Below, one piece after another: positions 34,549 to 43,147 of a stretch of 64,000 bases of DNA (the first letter of the stretch is position 1; the number at the start of each line of letters is the position of its first letter). Both the position numbers and the translations under genes were made by a program. The DNA is from Pleurocapsa minor HA4230-MV1 (GTDB lineage Bacteria; Cyanobacteriota; Cyanobacteriia; Cyanobacteriales; Xenococcaceae). The notes under the pieces are model-generated. The model searched no databases. It was given only the letters and a program-made list of their open reading frames with translations, and was not told the DNA's origin. The stretch spans positions 1-64,000 of the forward strand of contig JAHHHZ010000025.1 in the NCBI GenBank assembly GCA_019359095.1, in the 5' to 3' direction.

Positions 34549-35876
34549 TTTTGTTCATAGGCGCTAAATAGCTCCTGTCTTATTTTTCGCTTAATATTGA
34601 TATTTTTAGGAGTAGCAAAACTTTCTTTCCCTAAAGCAAGTAAATTGTATTCGTGGCGAAAAGATTCTGTAATCGCTACCCTTTCGGTGCTAAGTTTGAC
34701 CTTCATTTTAACTACAAACCGATGATTAGACTTGGCTTCAACATATCTTAGTTGCATTTTATGAGCTGGAAATTTTTGCTGTAGGGATTTAAATGCATCA
34801 AGCATAATTACCCAGTTAATATCTTCATTGAAAGTTACCTCAACTGAATCCATCAAATCTTGAAGCATTGTTTCAAACTCACTGGAGCGAAGATTATCCT
34901 GATGATTTTCAGGCAACCGTTTCTGCTGAGCGCTTGCTAAATACAAATATTGGCAAACCACTTTAGAAAAACTAGTCTGACCATTAATTTTAAGATTTTC
35001 AAAACAAGCACCAGTCAAAATTGATTGATTGAAATTGGTAGTCCATGCCTTAGCAAGTATCAAATCAGCTTGGGTTAGGTTTGCATCGGTTAAATTTGCA
35101 CCTGTTAAATCAGCTTGGGTTAGGTTTGCATCGGTTAAATTTGCACCTGTTAGATTAGCTTGGGTTAGGTTTGCATCGGTTAGATTTGCACCTGTTAAAT
35201 TGGCTAAACTCAAGTTAGTGGCACTAAAATTTGCATCTGTTAAATCAGCTAAACTCAAGTTTGTTTTGAACAGCTTAGCTTTAGTCAAATTAGCTTCGTT
35301 GAGATTTGCTTGCTCTAGGTAGGCGCGGGTTAAATTTGCGGTAGTAAAATTAGCCTGAACTAAATTAGCATGATTAAAGTTTGTATCCTCTAACTGTGCT
35401 AGCTCTAGGTTGGCTCTGGTTAGATTCCCTCCCGTAAAATTAGCGCCCTTAAGATTGGCTTGATGAAAGTTGGCTCCCGACAATTGAGCTCCAGTAAAAT
35501 CGACAACCCTCAAGTCTGCACCAGTAAAATTAGCCAAACTCAAGTTTGAGCTAATAAATCCTGCGCCACGGTAGTTCGCCTTAATTAGGATAGCTCCTGT
35601 TAAATTGACCCCACAAAGGCTGGCACCACTTAAATTAGCTTCACTTAAATTAGCTCCCGTTAAATCCGCACCATCAAAATTTGCCCCACAAAAATTACAT
35701 TTAATTAGTGTCGCTCCTGCCAGATTAACTCCTGTTAAGTTAATTCCCAGTAAAATTTCGCCACTTAAGTTAATTCCTCTCAAATCTAACTGAAGATAGC
35801 GGTTTCTTTTTCGCCATTTGTTCCAAGATTTAACACCACGTTTAAGAGCAGTCAAGCATTTTTTATCGACCATCAT
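34545..35876 (-). CDS. long pentapeptide-repeat protein with a C-terminal unknown domain
   Basis: Residues about 30-290 consist of some fifty A(N/D)Lxx pentapeptides (NLTGANLTDANLTQANLTGA), predicted to form a long right-handed beta-helix. The last 150 residues (from QQKRLPENHQDN) form a separate region with no family I can name (FETMLQDLMDSVEVTFNEDI; MQLRYVEAKSNHRFVVKMKV). There is no signal peptide. Within the repeats, three nearly identical 45-base units (35062-35196) show recent tandem duplication. Function is unknown. The gene is convergent with the SPOR gene, overlapping by four bases. Confidence 0.85.
   Translation of the reverse strand: MMVDKKCLTALKRGVKSWNKWRKRNRYLQLDLRGINLSGEILLGINLTGVNLAGATLIKCNFCGANFDGADLTGANLSEANLSGASLCGVNLTGAILIKANYRGAGFISSNLSLANFTGADLRVVDFTGAQLSGANFHQANLKGANFTGGNLTRANLELAQLEDTNFNHANLVQANFTTANLTRAYLEQANLNEANLTKAKLFKTNLSLADLTDANFSATNLSLANLTGANLTDANLTQANLTGANLTDANLTQADLTGANLTDANLTQADLILAKAWTTNFNQSILTGACFENLKINGQTSFSKVVCQYLYLASAQQKRLPENHQDNLRSSEFETMLQDLMDSVEVTFNEDINWVIMLDAFKSLQQKFPAHKMQLRYVEAKSNHRFVVKMKVKLSTERVAITESFRHEYNLLALGKESFATPKNINIKRKIRQELFSAYEQN
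35062..35196 (-). repeat. three 45-base tandem repeats inside the pentapeptide gene
   Basis: Units at 35062-35106, 35107-35151 and 35152-35196 differ at only a few positions. Each encodes three pentapeptides, so the copy number can change without a frameshift. Confidence 0.8.
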
Positions 35877-36182
35877 TACCTTTTAATTAAATTGTAATAA
35901 TTTTGTTTTTTTGCCCTAAATTATACATAGTACTTTTCCTTATGTAGCAATTAACTCTAATTAATTTTATTTTTAGCTAATTCAGCGTCAAAAAAGTCGC
36001 GTATTTTTGATTCAAGCAGGCATTTTATTTAACGATCGACAGTACACTAAAAGAATATGTCACACTAGAAACATAAAGAGCGGTAATTACTCTCTTAATC
36101 AAAAATTGGTGGTGGATTTAGTATCCTGGAATCTACCAAACCTAATATTTTTTTTGTAAACGGTTATAAGGATATACAAGTC
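35877..36182. other. 306-base divergent gap upstream of vipp1
   Basis: AT-rich DNA with one small dyad (AAGAG..CTCTT, about 36077-36097) and AAGGAT at 36169, a good ribosome site for vipp1. It must hold promoters for both the pentapeptide gene and vipp1. No recognised operator. Confidence 0.4.
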
Positions 36183-36947
36183 ATGGGATTATTTGATCGC
36201 CTTAGCAGAGTTGTTCGAGCCAATATTAACGATCTAGTCAGTAAAGCTGAAGATCCTGAAAAAGTCTTGGAACAAGCTGTCATTGATATGCAAGAAGATC
36301 TAGTGCAGCTTCGTCAAGCTGTTGCCAGATCGATCGCCACTCAAAAACGTACCGAGCAACAATATAACAAAAATCAAACAGAGGCTAGTAACTGGCAGCA
36401 AAGAGCCCAGTTAGCATTGTCTAAAGGTGATGAAAACCTAGCTCGTGAAGCACTGGTACGTAAAAAATCATTTGCTGATACTGCCACCAGTCTCAAGACT
36501 CAATTAGATCAGCAAAGCGGTCAAGTTACAAGCTTAAAACGTAACTTAATTGCCTTGGAGAGTAAAATCTCGGAAGCTAAAACTAAAAAAGATATGCTGC
36601 GCGCTAGAGCTAATGCAGCTAAAGCAAATAAACAGCTACAGGATTCCATGACCAACATTGGCACTAGTACCGCTATGGGTGCATTTGAGCGCATGGAAGA
36701 AAAGGTCATGGCATTGGAGGCGGAATCGGAAACCGCAGGCGAATTGGGTGGTAGTGGTATCGAACAGCAGTTTGCTGCCTTGGAAGCAGGGAGTGGGGTT
36801 GATGATGAGCTAGCTGCGATGAAAGCACAACTATCAGGTACTTCTGTCGAAACTCCCAAATTAGAAGCAGCCGCCCCCTCCGCTAGTCCCCAAGATGCTG
36901 TAATTGATGCCGAGCTAGACGAATTGCGTTCTCAACTTGATAAATAA
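36183..36947 (+). CDS. vipp1: Vipp1/IM30 (PspA family) membrane-remodelling protein
   Basis: This 254-residue protein of the ESCRT-III-like PspA family is needed for thylakoid biogenesis and membrane protection. It begins with the amphipathic membrane-binding helix MGLFDRLSRVVRANINDLVS, continues as long coiled-coil helices to about residue 210 (EDPEKVLEQAVIDMQEDLVQ; AMGAFERMEEKVMALEAESE), and has the extra C-terminal helix that distinguishes Vipp1 from PspA (DAVIDAELDELRSQLDK, about 237-254) after a Ser/Pro/Ala linker. It is the only PspA-like gene in the window, with no psp regulators nearby. Start ATG 36183, followed by its own terminator. Confidence 0.93.
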   Translation: MGLFDRLSRVVRANINDLVSKAEDPEKVLEQAVIDMQEDLVQLRQAVARSIATQKRTEQQYNKNQTEASNWQQRAQLALSKGDENLAREALVRKKSFADTATSLKTQLDQQSGQVTSLKRNLIALESKISEAKTKKDMLRARANAAKANKQLQDSMTNIGTSTAMGAFERMEEKVMALEAESETAGELGGSGIEQQFAALEAGSGVDDELAAMKAQLSGTSVETPKLEAAAPSASPQDAVIDAELDELRSQLDK

Positions 36948-36973
36948 TTGACTATTTTTAAAACTATTGATGC

Positions 36974-37006
36974 AGCAGGTAGTGATTAACATTACCTGCT
37001 ATTTTT
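36974..37006 (+). terminator. intrinsic terminator of vipp1
   Basis: AGCAGGTA (36974-36981) pairs with TACCTGCT (36993-37000) around an 11-base loop, followed by ATTTTTT. It lies 26 bases after the vipp1 stop. Confidence 0.85.
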
Positions 37007-37145
37007 TATATGGCGTTAGTGAATGCATAATGATTTAAATAGAAAATTGACGTAAATGAAATCATTGTCTGACCAACAGCCAGCGCATTTTGAAGAAGAA
37101 ACGACTCTTGGCGGATAAAAACAGTAAAGTTTGCCAAGCTTACGG

Positions 37146-38480
37146 CTACCACCGTTCTACATCCTGAATCTCAATCAAAATCTCTACCACAGACTCCTGC
37201 CCTCCTATCGCATAGATTACAGCAGCTAGTGCCAGCATATGATGTGCAAACTCCTGCTTGGATAGTGATAGCCATAGCCAGTGTCTCGTAGTTTGCCAAA
37301 GGGGAAGAAGTTCGTCTGTTGGCATCTTCGACATTTGAGAGGCTAAGGCAATCAAAATTTTAATGCGATCGCTCTTAGATCTAATACCATCAACAATGCT
37401 AAATGCTTCGGGTAAGAGTTCGGATGACAGATGAGGTGCTATATCTGTGAGAGCTTGGACGCGATAAGATTCATGATGTAGACCTTTGACGACAGCGAGG
37501 ACTTTTGATAACAAGTTAGGTGGCAGCTTAGGTATTAAAACTGAGAGGGCTGTAGCGATCTCCCAATCTTCTTCCTCGCTTTTAATGGCATCGAGAGCTT
37601 CCTGTAACACTTCTGCTTGTAACGCCTCTGGGAGCATGGGTGCTAGATCCGCCAGGGATACAGAACGACACCAGTCCTCTTCGACAGCCCTAGCAGAATC
37701 AAGAGCTTTTTGTAACACTTCTGCTTGTAACGTCGTCTCTGGCAGAACATCGGCTACAGCCGTTAAAGCTCCAGAACGATATACATTGTCGCGAAAATCT
37801 GTAGATGGAAGAGACTTGGCTGCGGTAAGTGCTTCTAATACCACCTCGGTTCGTAGCGTCTCTGGTAGCTTGTCTGCTAGTGCAGAGAGAGCCAAAGCGC
37901 TAGTATATTCAGTGTTTAAGTTAGGATTCTTAGCCAGATCGAGTGCTTTTAGCAACAAATCGGGTGACAGATGAGGCGCCAGGACTTTTAGAGCCTGAAC
38001 GCGATTAATCCCAGATGGCAGAGCCTTACCAATGGCGAATGCTTTTGGTAGCAAATTAGGTGGCAGCTTGTCTACCAATTTCTCCAATGCGTTGAGACGA
38101 AAATTTTCATCAAACCCAATAGACTCGATCGCAACCAATGTCTTTTGCAGGACTTCTTCTTTTGTATCCTGCGGTAAATAATCGACAATCTCAGTTATAG
38201 CTCGAACGCGATTAAATTCAGATGGCAGAGTCTTGCTAATGGCGAGTGCTTCGGGTAACAGATCGGGTGGCAGCTTGTGTATTAAACTCTTCAGTGCATT
38301 AATACAATCTTTGCCACACTCTATAGACTTGACTGCAACCAGTGCTTTTTGCAAGACTTCTTCTTTTATATCCTGTGGTAAGTAATCGACAATCTCCGTC
38401 AGTAAACTTGCTTGAATTTGGGAATCTGTGTTTTGTAAAGCATAAGTTAGCGCTTCTAGAATTTGTGTTCGTCTCATCAT
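37146..38480 (-). CDS. stand-alone helical-repeat protein of the type found at STAND-protein C-termini
   Basis: The 444-residue protein consists almost wholly of about ten helical repeats of 40-50 residues with a consensus like LPPDLLPEALAIAK.. then R..AL..LAPHL, for example LPPNLLPKAFAIGKALPSGI. It ends with a W-rich cap (WQTTRHWLWLSLSKQEFAHH..AIGGQESVVEILIEIQDVERW). I recall such repeats and this ending from the C-terminal sensor part of large cyanobacterial NACHT/NB-ARC or caspase-like proteins. Here no NTPase or effector domain is attached. It may be an adaptor or a remnant. Upstream lies a MITE. Start ATG 38480. Confidence 0.75.
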   Translation of the reverse strand: MMRRTQILEALTYALQNTDSQIQASLLTEIVDYLPQDIKEEVLQKALVAVKSIECGKDCINALKSLIHKLPPDLLPEALAISKTLPSEFNRVRAITEIVDYLPQDTKEEVLQKTLVAIESIGFDENFRLNALEKLVDKLPPNLLPKAFAIGKALPSGINRVQALKVLAPHLSPDLLLKALDLAKNPNLNTEYTSALALSALADKLPETLRTEVVLEALTAAKSLPSTDFRDNVYRSGALTAVADVLPETTLQAEVLQKALDSARAVEEDWCRSVSLADLAPMLPEALQAEVLQEALDAIKSEEEDWEIATALSVLIPKLPPNLLSKVLAVVKGLHHESYRVQALTDIAPHLSSELLPEAFSIVDGIRSKSDRIKILIALASQMSKMPTDELLPLWQTTRHWLWLSLSKQEFAHHMLALAAVIYAIGGQESVVEILIEIQDVERW

Positions 38481-38496
38481 GAGATTTACTTAAATA

Positions 38497-38658
38497 GGCG
38501 TTGCTGATTTGAAGTACACCATTAATGATGTTATGGCCGAAAAGAAATTCATAGATTCTTTCTTTAGGGTTGCAGCTCTTTAAAATCACACTAACACAGG
38601 TTTATTCTGTCTTTTGCAACTTTTTGCGACACACCCATCATGACAATTCGGCAACGCC
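38497..38658. mobile_element. MITE-like element, 162 bases, terminal inverted repeats GGCGTTGC
   Basis: The left end reads GGCGTTGCTGATTT and the right end, on the other strand, GGCGTTGCCGAATT, imperfect inverted repeats of 14 bases. The interior has no coding capacity for a transposase. From memory, GGCGTTGCTGA-type ends are common to cyanobacterial insertion sequences, so this is probably a non-autonomous derivative. It lies immediately upstream of the helical-repeat gene, between it and the TPR gene. Confidence 0.65.
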
Positions 38659-38693
38659 TTTTATATTTATTTGACTCAGACTCAACAAGTTAA

Positions 38694-40145
38694 CTAAGCT
38701 TTATTCTTTGCCCTGGCATAACAAGCTTCCGCTTCGTCAGTTTTCCCTTGAGTGGTCAAGAGCTTGCCCAAAACTAAATAAGCCTGATGGAAGTTGGGAT
38801 TGAGTTTAATGGCATGGCGTAAACAGGCGATCGCTTTATCTACTTGACCTAGCTGAAAAAGATGTTGTGCTAAACCAAAATGTTCTTCAGGCTTGACTAA
38901 ATCTGGCTTGAGGTCGAAAGCTTTAAACCAACAGAGTATTGCCTGGTCTTTTTTGGCAATTTTAAAGTAAACTTGAGCTAAATTACGGTAGGTTTGCACA
39001 AAATAGGGATCGAGTTCCACTGACTCTTGATAGCAACTAATTGCTTTAAGCCACTGCTGTTTTCGAGCATAGGAATTACCCAAGTTATGCCAAGAAACAG
39101 CCGAATTGGGCCGCTGAGCTACAATTGACGATGGTAAAATTTCCGCTGATTTAGCCTCTGGTTTAGGTGTATTGTTAGGTGATGGTGCGATCGCTTGGGG
39201 TAATTGCTGAACAACTTGATGTTGGTTGGCAGAAGATTTAGACTTGGACAGCAAGTGTTTAATTGGTTTTGTTAAAGCTAAATTATCATCGGCTGACTCG
39301 CCATTAGATAAAGACATTAGCTGATGATAAAAAACTACTGCCTGTTGCCATTCCTCTAACTCTTCTAAAATTTTCACTAATCTTGCTAGTTGAGTTGTGG
39401 CTTGGGGATTGAGCCTGACTCCATGAATATAAAAAATACTGGCTTCTTTGAGTTTTCCTGCTCGATCGAGGCGATCGCCAAAACTAAAATACTCGGAAGC
39501 CGAAAGCTTTTCTGGTTCAAGGTTAACAGCTAGACAAAGACAGTCTAAGGCTTGTTCTGTATCTCCTAATTCTTCCCAAATACGTGCCAAGCTACGATAC
39601 GCTCCAGCCAAATTAGGATCGATAATTATTGCTTGTTGATAATAATCTAAAGCCTCTTGCCATTTTTTTTGTTCAGCGTAGAAGCTGCCTAAATTAGCAT
39701 AGATAGGTGCAGAATTAGGATTAATTTCTAGTGCCTTGGCATATACCCCTAACGCCTCGGCTTTCTTGCCTTTAATTTTTAAAATGTTACCAAAAATTTT
39801 ATAGGCATCAGCATTTTGGGGATTCAACTGCAAAGCATTTTTACAGGCAGCGATCGCATCACGCCAATTGCGATCCTGAAAATAAATCCAGGCTTGTTCT
39901 ACATAAATTTGGGCGATCGCTTTTTTCTGCTGTTGATTTGGTCGATTTGGTTGATTTTCTTGATTTTCTTGATTAGTAGATTTGATGAGCGCCAGAGAAT
40001 GCTGAGAATGTGGCAAATTATTCTCAGGGTTGCTGCCTAAAGAAACAAGATTTGAGGATTTTAAAGTATTGTTCATTAAAAAACCAGGAGTAAAATAATT
40101 CGACGCTGCAAAATAAATCACTCGACCTTTTACAGTAGTTTTCAT
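38694..40145 (-). CDS. tetratricopeptide-repeat protein
   Basis: Up to 483 residues. At least eight TPR units are visible in two blocks: about residues 78-250 (ALQLNPQNADAYKIFGNILK; PNSAPIYANLGSFYAEQKKW) and about 340-480 (SYARKQQWLKAISCYQESVE; NPNFHQAYLVLGKLLTTQGK), separated by a Pro/Ser-rich linker. There is no clear signal peptide; the start at 40145 gives a mildly hydrophobic leader (VIYFAASNYFTPGF), and an alternative ATG (M24, about 40076) would remove it. The protein is a likely scaffold; partner unknown. Confidence 0.8.
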   Translation of the reverse strand: MKTTVKGRVIYFAASNYFTPGFLMNNTLKSSNLVSLGSNPENNLPHSQHSLALIKSTNQENQENQPNRPNQQQKKAIAQIYVEQAWIYFQDRNWRDAIAACKNALQLNPQNADAYKIFGNILKIKGKKAEALGVYAKALEINPNSAPIYANLGSFYAEQKKWQEALDYYQQAIIIDPNLAGAYRSLARIWEELGDTEQALDCLCLAVNLEPEKLSASEYFSFGDRLDRAGKLKEASIFYIHGVRLNPQATTQLARLVKILEELEEWQQAVVFYHQLMSLSNGESADDNLALTKPIKHLLSKSKSSANQHQVVQQLPQAIAPSPNNTPKPEAKSAEILPSSIVAQRPNSAVSWHNLGNSYARKQQWLKAISCYQESVELDPYFVQTYRNLAQVYFKIAKKDQAILCWFKAFDLKPDLVKPEEHFGLAQHLFQLGQVDKAIACLRHAIKLNPNFHQAYLVLGKLLTTQGKTDEAEACYARAKNKA

Positions 40146-40481
40146 GCTTGATAGACTACGCTGTTTATGAACTAGCTTTTAGCTTTTAGCTTTTAGCTCT
40201 TAGCTTTTTAGAGTTCAACTCATGTATTCCATTCAACTGAAAATTGCAGTAATTCAAGGCAAATTGGCGTGACTATCGAGCAACATAGACAGTTATTAGC
40301 GATGGTCAATCTTATCTCAGAAAATTATCAATCGCCAGATTTAAATTTTTACTCTGTTAGTTTTCAATGACTAAGATCGAGTACCGATCATGACTTTAAA
40401 TAAAATGATTCCCCGACGCGATGCTAGTGCTAAAGCATACCGCTACGCATATCCTTTAGGGCTAGTCCCTAGATTCATTGT
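40146..40481. repeat. 336-base gap with TTTTAGC heptamers and a CCTTTAGG-type repeat
   Basis: It holds three copies of AGCTTTT as tandem heptamers (about 40170-40205). A dispersed repeat (40414-40475) reads GACGCGATGCTAGTGCTAAA then CCGCTACGCATATCCTTTAG; an inverted and interrupted version lies at 54667-54733. No gene seen. Confidence 0.6.
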
Positions 40482-41924
40482 TCATTGTTGAGCCTCTGCG
40501 CGGCGACTATCGGGAATAGGTTCTGCTGGAGTAATATCCAATTCGGGAGATATATCTTTACCAGGAACAGGTAAATCAAAATTTGGCCCTTTACGAATAA
40601 TACTGCTACCGAAATAAAGAGCGAATACAAACAAGATGCTATAAACGATCGCAAAAGCAGTCAAAGAGGTAAGTACATTACCAGGAGGTAGTTGGGAAGC
40701 AGCATCAACGGTACGAATTTCTCCGTATACTGTCCAGGGTTGTCTCCCGACGCAACGCACGATCCAACCACACTCGACGGCAATATATCCTAGGGGGGCA
40801 GAAAATAGCCAGAGTCTTAACAGCCATTTTTGTTGTGTAATATCTGCTGGCGATAGTTTTCCTCGTATCCACTGTAAAACGGTAATTGCCATTAATCCTG
40901 CCAAAATAAAGCCGATCGCAATCATGATTCTAAAGGCATAATAAACCAAGCCAATCTGATGAGGTCGATCTTCAGGGGCATATTCTTTTAAACCTAATAC
41001 GGGTTCTGATAGTTGAGGCTTAATTTCCAGAATATAGCTTAATAAGCCAGGAATTGAGATTTCCCAGTTGTTTTTCTCGGCTTTGTCGTTAGGAATTGCT
41101 AACATACTCCAAGAAGGCGATTCCCCCGCAGGAATCGTGTCCCATTGTGCCTCCATCGCCGCTAGTTTAGTTGGTTGATAGTGGTACACTTGCTCGCCAC
41201 TTAAATGTCCAATATATAGCTGGAGAGGAGTAACAGCGATCGCGATCGCTAAAACAATCTTAAAAGAAAGAGTGAAAAATTCTGAATTACGTTTATTTAG
41301 TAAATACCAAGCGCTAATCCCGCCGATGACAAACAACGAGGTTTCCATTGTGGCAAAGAACATGTGGAGAACACTATTGAGCATGAACGGATTAAAAATT
41401 GCCTGAAAGTAGTCAGTGACTACAAAATTACCATCAATAAAATTTCCCCCCACAGGAGTTTGTAGCCAAGAGTTAGCGCTTAAAATCCAGAAGATCGATA
41501 AATTTGCACCAAGAGCTACCATAATTGTTGCAAAGTAGTGCATGATTGGCGGCACTCGTTCCCAGCCGAACAGCATGATGCCTAGAAAGCCAGCTTCCAA
41601 AGCAAACGCCATGGACGCTTCAAAACCGAGAACACTGCCAAAAAAGTCTCCTACCGCCTGAGAAAATGGGGCCCAATTAGTACCAAATTCAAATTCCATT
41701 GGTAGCCCTGAAGCTACGCCGACCCCAAAATTTAGGACATAGAGTTTTGCCCAGAAACGAGCATGATAGTAATAGTTTTCGTTACGAGTTTTCAGCCATA
41801 GTCCTTCTACCACAATCAGATAGATGGCCATGCCAGTTGTCAAAACTGGCCAAAGCATATGAAAGATTGCTGTTAAGGCAAACTGTAATCGCGAGAGGAC
41901 TACTGTATCGGATAAAAATTCCAT
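40482..41924 (-). CDS. cydA: cytochrome bd-type quinol oxidase subunit I
   Basis: CydA carries the haems and quinol site of the bd oxidase. The 480-residue protein has about nine membrane helices. The N-terminal LSRLQFALTAIFHMLWPVLT contains the haem-d side His. GVGVASGLPMEFEFGTNWAP, the central HMFFATMETSLFVIGG with the haem b His, and the GRQPWTVYGEIRT loop are all characteristic. The Q-loop appears short, as in the cyanide-insensitive type. It is 31 kb from cydB and on the opposite strand; together they should form the complete enzyme. Start ATG 41924. Confidence 0.93.
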   Translation of the reverse strand: MEFLSDTVVLSRLQFALTAIFHMLWPVLTTGMAIYLIVVEGLWLKTRNENYYYHARFWAKLYVLNFGVGVASGLPMEFEFGTNWAPFSQAVGDFFGSVLGFEASMAFALEAGFLGIMLFGWERVPPIMHYFATIMVALGANLSIFWILSANSWLQTPVGGNFIDGNFVVTDYFQAIFNPFMLNSVLHMFFATMETSLFVIGGISAWYLLNKRNSEFFTLSFKIVLAIAIAVTPLQLYIGHLSGEQVYHYQPTKLAAMEAQWDTIPAGESPSWSMLAIPNDKAEKNNWEISIPGLLSYILEIKPQLSEPVLGLKEYAPEDRPHQIGLVYYAFRIMIAIGFILAGLMAITVLQWIRGKLSPADITQQKWLLRLWLFSAPLGYIAVECGWIVRCVGRQPWTVYGEIRTVDAASQLPPGNVLTSLTAFAIVYSILFVFALYFGSSIIRKGPNFDLPVPGKDISPELDITPAEPIPDSRRAEAQQ

Positions 41925-42214
41925 TGCTATTATCTTGATTAAGCCTGATAAATTAGGTTGTAGAAGTGTTGCCTTAAGTTGAAAAATAAACTTCTACTCT
42001 TGTCTGTTTCAGTCTAACGATTATCTAGATGGGCAATGGTTAAATAAAGCTTTATCAATTCCGCTGTTTAGTTTGAGGGAATTATTTTTTTCAGTCTGGA
42101 AAGAGGGTTATCTAGAGTTTGTTTACCGAAAATACCGAACTGCTGAACATAGTAATGAATTGATAATTAATATTATGATTGAATCAAAATATTAATAGCT
42201 TAGGTATCAAAAAA

Positions 42215-42559
42215 ATGTGGCAATTTATTTTAACTTGGTTAGCAACTGCTGTTTCCTTGATCGTTACAGCATTTATCGTCCCAGGGTTTACTATTGTCAG
42301 CTTTTCTTCTGCTGTAGTGGGGGCAGCAGTTTTGGGTTTGATTAATGCGGTGGTCAAACCAATTTTAATTTTGTTTACCCTGCCGTTAACAATTTTGACT
42401 TTGGGACTGTTTCTTTTGGTAGTAAATGCGATCGCTCTTGGTTTAGTCAGTTATCTTACTCCAGGTCTAACTATAGCAGGATTTTTTCCCGCCCTTTTTG
42501 GCTCAATCGTGCTTACTATAGTATCGGGACTGATTAATCAGCTTTTTCCAACTGTATAA
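42215..42559 (+). CDS. phage-holin-family (Phage_holin_4_2) small membrane protein
   Basis: From the ATG at 42215 the protein has 114 residues with four hydrophobic helices (about 2-22, 27-48, 52-75, 85-110) and the family's P-G-F and N-A-x-x-K-P-I-L pattern (LGLINAVVKPILILFTLPLT). A TTG at 42179 would add 12 residues; I prefer the ATG, which places the start at the first helix. Despite its name this widespread family is not phage-specific and its function is unknown. It stands alone. Confidence 0.8.
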   Translation: MWQFILTWLATAVSLIVTAFIVPGFTIVSFSSAVVGAAVLGLINAVVKPILILFTLPLTILTLGLFLLVVNAIALGLVSYLTPGLTIAGFFPALFGSIVLTIVSGLINQLFPTV

Positions 42560-42576
42560 AGATGAATATAAGCATG

Positions 42577-42613
42577 AAAAAGGGTTGACACAACTATTAC
42601 ATCGTATCAACCC
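42577..42613 (-). terminator. intrinsic terminator after ycf35
   Basis: On the minus strand GGGTTGATAC pairs with GTGTCAACCC (one G-T pair) across a 12-base loop, followed by five T. It lies 41 bases beyond the ycf35 stop. Confidence 0.85.
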
Positions 42614-42654
42614 CAGGTTTGGGAACGCGCTTTTAACTTAAAATATAATTCTTG

Positions 42655-43005
42655 TTACTGAAGAACTAGTTTGACGTTGGCATTTTGTAAACCACGTTGT
42701 TTAACGTCAGCCAAGGTTTTGTTAACAGCGTATTTTTGGTTGATTGAGTTGATTAGCTCAGTTTGGTTGTGCTTTTTAGCAACACCCCAAAGGTCAGCGA
42801 TTAGGTCGAATGTACCATCACTGTTTTCAGACCAGCCTAGATCGTATTCGCCTTCTAAAGTTGCAACGATATCAGCACGAAGTCTTTGACCGTTGTAACC
42901 ACGAACGTCAGCGTTAGTTTGAACGTTGATTCCAAGATCGCGAAGGGAATTTACGAGAATTGCAGAATCGCTGATTTTGGTGCGTAGAGTGCTAAAGTGA
43001 GACAT
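42655..43005 (-). CDS. ycf35: Ycf35 / DUF1257 family protein
   Basis: A 116-residue soluble protein of the DUF1257 (Ycf35) family, conserved in cyanobacteria and in red-lineage plastids. Characteristic are the N-terminal MSHFSTLRTKI, EGEYDLGWSENSDGTFDLIA and the C-terminal LADVKQRGLQNANVKLVLQ. Function is not established; it commonly neighbours Ycf46-type ATPases, as here (142 bases downstream of ycf46, same strand). The gene ends in a clear terminator. Confidence 0.92.
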   Translation of the reverse strand: MSHFSTLRTKISDSAILVNSLRDLGINVQTNADVRGYNGQRLRADIVATLEGEYDLGWSENSDGTFDLIADLWGVAKKHNQTELINSINQKYAVNKTLADVKQRGLQNANVKLVLQ

Positions 43006-43147
43006 TTGATTTCCTCCAGTAGAAGAGATATAAACAACAACTTTAAAATTAATAACCGTCTATATTGACGAGTTATTTTCCTGAAAACTGCTAGCGAGTG
43101 CTAGCCTCTGCTTCTGCAACTCCTGAGAAATTACAGAAGAAAGCCTG

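Noticed and set aside
35029-35322. 97-codon frame opposite the pentapeptide gene
   Set aside because: Its repeating VKFAPVKSAW pattern is the antisense reading of pentapeptide codons.
37486-37974. 162-codon plus-strand frame opposite the helical-repeat gene
   Set aside because: Its Ser/Ala-rich composition mirrors the repeats on the real strand, and it lacks a ribosome site.
42215-42559. Phage lysis holin
   Set aside because: The family name is historical; no endolysin or phage genes adjoin and the protein is a common four-helix membrane protein.
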